Assembly (NCBI GenBank): GCA_037501455.1
Contig: CM074859.1
Location: 90,354,894 to 90,418,893 of the forward strand
Direction: 5' to 3'
DNA length: 64,000 bases
Source: Lantana camara
Lineage: Eukaryota > Streptophyta > Magnoliopsida > Lamiales > Verbenaceae
In this document: one piece after another, positions 58,001-64,000 of the stretch
Layout of the letters: each line of letters opens with the position of its first letter
Numbering within the stretch: position 1 is the first letter of the stretch
The notes under the pieces: generated by a model
Databases searched by the model: none
What the model was told of the DNA's origin: nothing
Seen by the model: the letters and a program-made list of their open reading frames with translations, nothing else
Program-made: the position numbers and the translations under genes

Positions 58001-58411
58001 TGCAGTCAGTTGGTTCAAGCTAGACAGTTTGGGGTTTTCTTTGGAGTCTCTAGCTTAGTTCGAGTCTGCATTCTCATTTCTAATTTGTTTGCATTTGTAA
58101 GTTTAGAGTATTTGTAATTTGAACAGTTCGGATTTGTATTTGTTAAGCTTTGGCCCATTGTGGCAAGTATGTATATAATTTGTTTTAAGTTTTATATAAC
58201 CTTGGCTTATTACAATTTGTTGTTTAAATGCTTCCGCTTTTGTATGTTTATATTTTGTGCACTTTGTTGAGGGTTTAAACCGCCCAGCCTAGGAGGGTCT
58301 TTTGTTTGTCACCCGTTCGCTAGTGCTTAGTGCGTGTACGCATTCTCCATTTCGTTACACGTGTAGGGCTCTAATGCGGGGGATGTGGTGCCTTACGCTC
58401 GGGGTGCTACA
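55065..58411 (+). mobile_element. Solo LTR D, plus strand
   Basis: The 3347-bp LTR runs TGTAACATCCCG to GGGGTGCTACA inside the 3' LTR of A, exactly where the 5' LTR of A is continuous. No primer site or pol sequence. Flanking 5-mers AGACC and CGATC differ, but comparison with the 5' LTR (CGGCT at the same place) suggests a decayed duplication. Landmarks are a palindrome cluster (56180-56265), CTCACTCAGTCTCTGGACTGA (about 57948) with a pyrimidine tract and TTTTAG, a CCGGGACGGCTTATTTTAGGTCGA repeat pair (about 57610 and 57657), and CACCCGTTCGCTAG near the end. Frames inside it are chance. Confidence 0.8.
56180..56265. repeat. Palindrome cluster of LTR D (ATCCACGGTCGTGGAT type)
   Basis: ATCCACGGTCATGGAT (56180-56195), ATCCATGGTCGTGGAT (56211-56226) and TTCCAAGGTCGTGGAA (56250-56265) share one design with a GGTCG centre. 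Offset from the LTR start 1.12-1.2 kb. Confidence 0.78.
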
Positions 58412-59951
58412 CGATCGGGATTGGATTATAGGCAGGAGTCTAATACAAGTCATCCCGGCCGGGATCGTTTTTGTCACGGCCGGGATTACCTGGATCTTTG
58501 CTTTCGGGACAACCGTCCCGGCCGGGACTCAAACCTTGGGAAAATCCTTCCCTGCCGGGATGCATGCCTGACTCTTGTGTTTTTGTGCATTCTAGTTTAA
58601 TGTTATTTCTTTCCTTTCTCGATCACATGCTCGTTTCTATATTATATGAGACATTAATTGTGCACATGAACATGATTATGATATAATGTGATTTCATCTC
58701 ATTTCATATCACATATTTTCATTTGCCGTGCATCATACTTGGTTCATATTGAGTCGAGTCTCACTCGTGTCCTGTTTCTCTTGTCCAGAGGATTCTCAGG
58801 AGGGTGACGAGCCAGCCGTGTAGGGTTCGGGGAGTTTGTTTCCTTCTTTTTGGTTCGGTACTGGTGAGAAATTGATAGGTTACATAATATTAACCCTACA
58901 ACCTTCTTATGTAAAGTTTTGGCCAAAAACCTATCTTATACATATGTACCTTGATTTCAAATGTTAATGGTTTCAAAATACAACCTTGACCTGATCCTGT
59001 CCTGTTATGGCGAGATTCTTGCACTTCCTGGGGCCCAGGGTCTTGTGTATTGAGGGAACCAAGAAAGCATGGGCTGACAGCCACCTCTTGCATAAGTCCC
59101 ACCCGTTCGGACCAACCCGGACGTTCACCAGGAGGTTTGGTGAACTGATGGGACTCCGGTTAATGGGATTCATGTACCCATTGATCACCTTGTCCTGGGT
59201 GGTAAAGGCTAGCTACGTGAACCACAAACCCGGAGGAAAAGGAAGTACTTGTGCACCTGAATTTGATCATCTAATAAGTGAAACTTAATTATTGCATGAG
59301 CACCTAATCACTTTATCCTGTACACTAAAGGAGTAAGGTTGGAGATTGCTCACTCGCCGAGCCATTGATCACTTATCCTGAATTAAACTTGATAGTTATA
59401 ATTCCATACATTGATATCCCGTGTTTTACTTGTTCCTTTGAAAACCTTGTATGGAATTATAGCTTGCATGAACTTTACAGCTTTCTATATATTATTTTAT
59501 GCCATTCACTCAGTCTTGTAGAGACTGACCCCTCTCTTTTTGTCCCTCAGGTTTCTTACAGGCGTAGCTAGATGGGAAATTACATTGTTTTAGTGTATTT
59601 TCGTGTCTAGCTAGGTTACACTCATGCTCTGTACCACACACTTATCTATTTATATTTGTTTTATATTATTGGGGCCATGTGGGCCGAATACTTTTACCTC
59701 GTGTTGGATATATATCTATGACTTGGAGATTTTATATTATTGACTAGCTATGATTTTGCTTCCGTAACTCCTGTGTTATATCCCTGTTTCTTCCTGTTGG
59801 ATATCTGATTTGTTGGTACAGGGTTAGTCCCGCCTAGCCAGGGTCCGTATCGTGTCTCCGTTCACTATGATTGGACTTGTATTCGGACTATATTAGTATA
59901 TGAGTTCGGTCTTAGTGCGGGGGATGTGGTGACCTACTCTAGGGTGTCACA

Positions 59952-60943
59952 TTTATATTACGTTTAGAAAAAACGCAATATTGGCGCCGTCTGTGGTAAC
60001 CACTACAAAAGGCTTACGTGTGTTGTCGGTCAGAATCAATCGTTACTAGAAGCTCGACGTATGTCGGAAGTAAAAACCTGTTGGAAATTATTGATATGCG
60101 TGTTTTACTCGGATTATATGCACCTTGCTTGGTTGAATCATAAATAATTGTGGACATGTTAAGATAAGTACCAGAACTTTGATTATAAATTGGTGGTCGT
60201 GTCTTTATTTACATAATCTATATAGCATGTTATTATCTTGCCTATGTTTTGCTGATCGTGAGAGTTTAATATTTTCTAAATGTTAATCTTGTGTCGTAAT
60301 TTTGATGGCTACGTAAAACATTAGATAATTATGATAAAGATTCTGGAACACTATAGACTCGCTTCATGCATTCTTGTTTAATCATAGATTTATCTGTATG
60401 TTTATCATAGATTTATGTGCTTATTTTGTTTTTCCTTTTGTTCACGGGGTCAAGGAAAATAATTAAGGTGATAAATTGAAAATTAAATATCATGAAATTT
60501 TTTGTATCTGACATCACAACTAAATGACCTTATTAATATCTATGTGCTTTTGTTAAATTATTACTTAAACAAATTGTAAAGCATATCTTTAAATGTCCGA
60601 GGAAAACTTTTCTTGAATCTCAATAATTTTCATACACATACATGATTTATGTTGTAGACTAATCTTTATTATTTCATAATTATGTAATTGAGGATTTGTA
60701 AAAATTTATTCTGATCAGTTCTGTTAGGACAAGCAATATGATGATTTGATGAGATATTTTTTCTGCTCATAAATGCTAAAACAAATGTTAGATAATCTGT
60801 TTTGTTTTGCTTCAGATCCTAATTGATTAGGGCGATCACTTACTTTGGATCCCGATTGATTAAGACAAGACACTTACTTCGGATCTCAATCTGCTAGACG
60901 AACAATACTTCGGTTCCCAATCGCTAGGGCTAGTATCTGTTTT
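59952..60943 (+). other. Continuation of R0: LTR end, TTGGCGCC primer site, AT-rich interior
   Basis: The first bases are the right TSD of A. An LTR-like end GCA at about 59977 is followed by TTGGCGCCGTCTG (59981-59993), whose TGGCGCCGT matches the complement of the plant tRNA-Asp 3' end. From 59994 to 60810 the sequence is AT-rich and I see nothing recognisable. A degenerate tandem repeat is at 60811-60940. The sequence meets the truncated 3' end of element H at about 60944. Confidence 0.5.
60811..60940. repeat. Degenerate tandem repeat, four units of 30-34 bp
   Basis: Units start at 60811, 60844, 60878 and 60909, each beginning TTCGGATCCC-like and containing AATTGATTAGG or ATCGCTAGGG, mostly ending ACTTAC or ATAC. 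Confidence 0.7.
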
Positions 60944-62323
60944 TTATCCTGATGCACAATGAGTTAACTCTTTAAGTTCATTATCATAGAATGATCCTAA
61001 ATTAGTTAACTTAGCAATCCTATCTTTAGAAACGTAGCCTAAACGTGTGTGCCATAAAGAAGCCGAGATCTTGTTATCTCTTTTGCGTTTGTTTAATTGT
61101 TGTATATTCAAAATATTAGTGTCTTTAGTTGTATAAAGTCCATTAGATAATGTACCAAGCAAAACGGAAGTTTTATTCTTCTTAAGATAAAAGTTTCCAT
61201 TTCTAGAGAAAGTCTCATATCCTTCACAATCTAATATTGGAATGGAAATGATATTACGAATAATAGAAGGTACATAAAGGACTTTGTTCAAAACTAAAGT
61301 AAAGACACCTAAATCTAATCTACACGTCCCGATGGCTTGAGCTTGAATGCTTGATCCATTCCCAACCTTCAAGACGTATTCTCCTTCTTTGAGCGGTCGA
61401 ACCTCATTCAGCAATTGTATATCATTACAGATATGAGCTCCACAACCGGTATCAAGTACCCAAGAATTAGAATCAATAGAGAGATTTACTTCAACAATAA
61501 ACGCACCTTTCTTTAGAGTATCTTTGTACTCTTGGCAGTTCCTCTTCCAATGTCGTTTCTTGCCACAATGGTGGCAAACGTCCTCTGTCTGATCTTTTCT
61601 CTTCCTGGCCTTTCTCTTTTTAACCCTTCCATCGGGTTTAAGAGATCCCTTCTTCTTGGGAACTTTCTTCCCTTTGCCTTTAGAAGGCCTAGAAGAGGAA
61701 GTGACCATCATTACTTTGCGATTCTTCTTGATCGTGTCTTCAGCAGTCACAAGTTGGCTAATCAGCTTAGCTACAGTAGCATGAGGATAATTCATGCTGA
61801 AGTTTAACACGAAAGGATTGAATGATGGTGGAAGCGACGCGAGCAACAAATCCACAGCGAGTTCTTCACTCAGTTGTATTTCCATGGAGGTCAATTTCTC
61901 ATTTAAAATAAGAAACTTGAGACCGTGCTCATGGACACTTGTACCTTCTTTCATTCTGAGATGAAAGAGCTCTTTAGAGGTGTTGTACCTTAGAACACGC
62001 TCTTTGGGGCGGTACAATTGCTCGAGATGGTCATAAATCTCCCAAGCGTTTTCCATTGACTCATGTTGCCTTTGCATGTCCGGAGACATGTTGGCCAACA
62101 TAAGGCAACGGGCTGGAAGATTGTCTTCAGACCATTTCACGATCGCCTCTCTTTCGGCCCAAGTCGGAGCCTCGCCTTCAGCGATGGGCTATCCCTCGAA
62201 GAGAACATATCTTCTCTTTTCAGAATCTAAAACTATCTTTAGATTCCGAAACAAATCAGAGTAATTGGGCCCCGTCAACTTGTTTGATTCGAGGATGGAT
62301 ACCAAAGGGTTTTTGGTTGCCAT
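60944..62323 (-). pseudogene. gag: Element H: copia gag-protease fragment, minus strand
   Basis: The true start is ATG at 62323-62321 (MATKNPLVSILESNK...), with a TAG at 62191-62189 near codon 45; the open part from 62140 is 398 residues. It has the same gag core as copia I (HLEQLYRPKERV; ASLPPSFNPFV), a Lys-rich tract, an intact CCHC knuckle CHHCGKKRHWKRNC (residues 189-202 of the 398), the protease motif SWVLDTGCGAH (DTG at 230-232) and LWHTRLGYVSKD of the integrase entry. It breaks off at HCASG-stop, at about 60945, so integrase core, RT and RNase H are absent from the window. Confidence 0.85.
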
Positions 62324-64000
62324 TTCAATTGTAGAGAATTACAGAACTACAACCTAAATGGAAAAACAGAGAAATAATGAGCATGCTGAATAATAACGAT
62401 TACATATTATCAAGGTCTTTAGAAATATGTTATCCCACTATTTTTAGAAAGTCTAGAAATCCCAACGACTTTAGAGGAAACTTATTTTCTCAATGGGTAC
62501 TAGGACCCCAAGCATTCTTAGTTTTGGACCCACGACTCGTGAGACATCCAAAGGTCCAAGAATCTTTAGGTGGGTACGAATTGCCTATTCTATCCCCATG
62601 GAATTCCTAGTAATATTTTTGCATCACTAATCTTTCAATCATGGACCCACGACTCGTGAGACATCCATATCTGCTTTAATGTTGAGCAGGACCCATCAAT
62701 CATAAGATCTCAACCAAACTTAGTTCGGAACCACCCACGACTCGTGAGACATCGCCCATTCTAAAATGGTCAAGAAATATTAATTATTTAAAATAATTAA
62801 TCAGGAAACTAAGAGTTAATAAGCTATACTAATTACCCCACGACTCATGAGACAGCAATTAGTTTCACTTATTAAGTCCTAAATCCTATTGATGGAATGC
62901 TAGGAATTTTATTACCGTGATAAAACACCTATTTATTCGAATTTTGCTCAATATTTAAATGGGATTTTCGAATGACCTCACCAACAAATAATGTTATCCA
63001 AATTTTAATTGTCTTGTCAATGCAGTTTCACATAAAGTGCATCACAGAAGCAATTAGCAGATAACATGTCCTAGCATGATACTAATTATGTGATGATCAT
63101 GGGTATCCTACCTTATCTGTGATTTTGGGAGTCACTCCAAAATCACTAGTTCTAACATTCATACCACATAAGACAATTCATATCACATAGGGGTACAGAA
63201 TTTAATGGGAAAAACGCCCTATCTATTACATTAATAGAAACCCTCCTAAACATTTTGAGGGATCTTCTTATGGCCACCGTTCTTCAAGTGCTCCTTGTGG
63301 ATCCTTCTTATTCCATGGGTGCTTGTCTCCAAAATAAAAATTAAAACCTCAATTCCTAAGTTCTACTCTCTTTACATAAAGTAATATGGCTCAATTTTCA
63401 TATTGACCATAGACAAGTACACGGGGCATACCCGGCCCAAAAACAATAATAAGGAAAGCCACATAATAAACACATAACAGTACGCACATAAGTAGGGCTC
63501 CAACCCTAATTGAAAATGCGCAACTATGGGGCTCCAACCCCAATTGAAATCATCCATGTGCAGAATTTAAAATATACATAAGACTAACCCATGATCACCT
63601 AAACTAGCATGCTTCCGCTTGAATTTAAATTTACCAACTAAATTTAAAATTCCCTTGATTTAAAGTTACAACTAACTTAAGTAATTTGAATATAATTCAT
63701 TATTCAAGAATTTATTCAAAATCGAATCACCGGATCTAGACAAAACAACAATTAATTCAAAATTAAATTTTTGTCTAAAATATCATTCAAAGTGATATTT
63801 ATTATTTTCTCGAAAAATTAGAACATGACTTTAATTCAGTAAATCCCAAATTTTATAATTATTTCAAAAATAATTAATTTTAAAATTAAAATAAAATTTT
63901 AAAATAAAATCTGATTTTAAAATAAAATCTGATTTTAAAAAACGGGATTTTATCCAAACCGAAAACAAGACACGAAAAGGGCGTCCCGGGACAGCCCGCG
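62324..64000 (-). other. Leader of element H, with CACGACTCGTG motif array
   Basis: This long leader is colinear with the leader of copia I on both sides of the virus insertion. Four palindromes of the CACGA-S-TCGTG type are at 62531-62541, 62648-62658, 62736-62746 and 62839-62849. About 175 bp (63080-63255) corresponds to nothing in copia I because the virus insertion replaced it. The stretch 63640-63960 is very AT-rich. No gene. Confidence 0.75.

Larger units (their letters stand above)
2500..59951 (+). mobile_element. Element A: Tekay/Del-like Ty3-gypsy chromovirus, nested host of later insertions
   Basis: A has matching long LTRs (2500-5061 and 54034-59951), a Met-type primer site after the 5' LTR, the order gag, zinc knuckle, protease, RT, RNase H, integrase, chromodomain-like tail, and a purine tract before the 3' LTR. 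Subtracting four inserts (F, B, E, D) and their TSDs leaves about 9.75 kb, a normal size for a plant chromovirus with 2.5-kb LTRs. Integrase after RNase H marks Ty3-gypsy, and the C-terminal VKVFW...EEATWE pattern is typical of Tekay/Del-type chromoviruses; lineage is inferred, not tested by phylogeny. All coding parts are broken. Confidence 0.85.
54034..59951 (+). repeat. 3' LTR of element A, split by solo LTR D
   Basis: Its own parts are 54034-55064 and 58412-59951, together about 2.57 kb, closely matching the 5' LTR. Perfect palindromes are at 58452-58465 and 58515-58528. It ends GGGTGTCACA at 59951 and is followed by TTTAT. Confidence 0.85.
60944..64000 (-). mobile_element. Element H: 3'-truncated Ty1-copia element, minus strand, cut by the window edge
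   Basis: It is a relative of copia I in reverse orientation: gag-protease (60944-62323) and leader (62324-64000). The GC-rich start of the leader (GGGACAGCCCGCG) is just reached at 63980-64000, matching 19930-19960 of copia I. The LTR lies beyond the right edge. The 3' end is lost at about 60945. Confidence 0.82.

Noticed and set aside
1..64000. Search for host genes, rRNA, tRNA or telomeric/centromeric satellites
   Set aside because: No frame carries a non-transposon domain, and no long tandem satellite or structural RNA is visible; all long frames belong to retroelements or the virus.

Overview
The window looks like nuclear heterochromatin of a flowering plant, probably a eudicot. It is AT-rich and contains no convincing host gene, rRNA, tRNA or CRISPR. 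Essentially every base can be assigned to LTR retrotransposons, solo LTRs or an endogenous plant pararetrovirus (Caulimoviridae-like). The species cannot be named from the sequence.

Layout, as a five-level nest worked out from LTR ends, target-site duplications (TSDs) and interrupted coding frames. Level 0 is the left edge (1-2499) plus the right edge (59952-64000): a minus-strand gypsy-type LTR cut by the window, a copia-like LTR piece with a downstream TTGGCGCC primer site, and a 3'-truncated minus-strand Ty1-copia element. Level 1 is element A, a Tekay/Del-like Ty3-gypsy chromovirus (2500-59951, TSD TTTAT) of about 9.75 kb of its own sequence stretched to 57 kb. Level 2, inside A: solo LTR F (5492-8109, TSD TACAT), non-autonomous element B (8345-17032, TSD GCAAG), solo LTR E (17425-50451, TSD ATCAC) and solo LTR D (55065-58411, decayed TSD). 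Level 3, inside E: copia element I (17745-39037, TSD GCTAA) and non-autonomous element C (39277-48115, TSD ATATA). Level 4, inside the leader of I: two head-to-tail, nearly identical pararetrovirus copies (20836-32701).

All coding regions are broken. A keeps gag, protease, RT, RNase H, integrase and a C-terminal chromodomain-like tail, with stops and frameshifts. Copia I keeps one uninterrupted reading register of 3.8 kb broken by eight nonsense codons and no frameshift. Virus copy 1 has the movement, capsid, zinc knuckle, protease and RT regions. Copy 2 has lost almost the whole movement domain by an in-frame deletion. Both lack a recognisable RNase H and run into an unrecognised C-terminal protein with a coiled coil. 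B and C carry long LTRs around 3.3 kb of non-coding DNA (LARD-like) and would depend on an autonomous partner related to A.

The most unusual signal is in the long LTRs. All seven gypsy-type LTR groups carry, about 0.85-1.3 kb from their 5' end, a cluster of short palindromes built on a common CGGCCG-like core. The arms differ between groups: GGGAA/TTCCC, CCAAA/TTTGG, ATCC/GGAT, ATCCA/TGGAT and GCGCA/TGCGC. This looks like a conserved architectural cassette with changeable arms. Other palindrome arrays occur in the copia leader (CACGA-S-TCGTG), in the internal regions of B and C (GAGAGACGG..TCTCTC) and in the virus promoter (GGCCA..TTTTGGCC).
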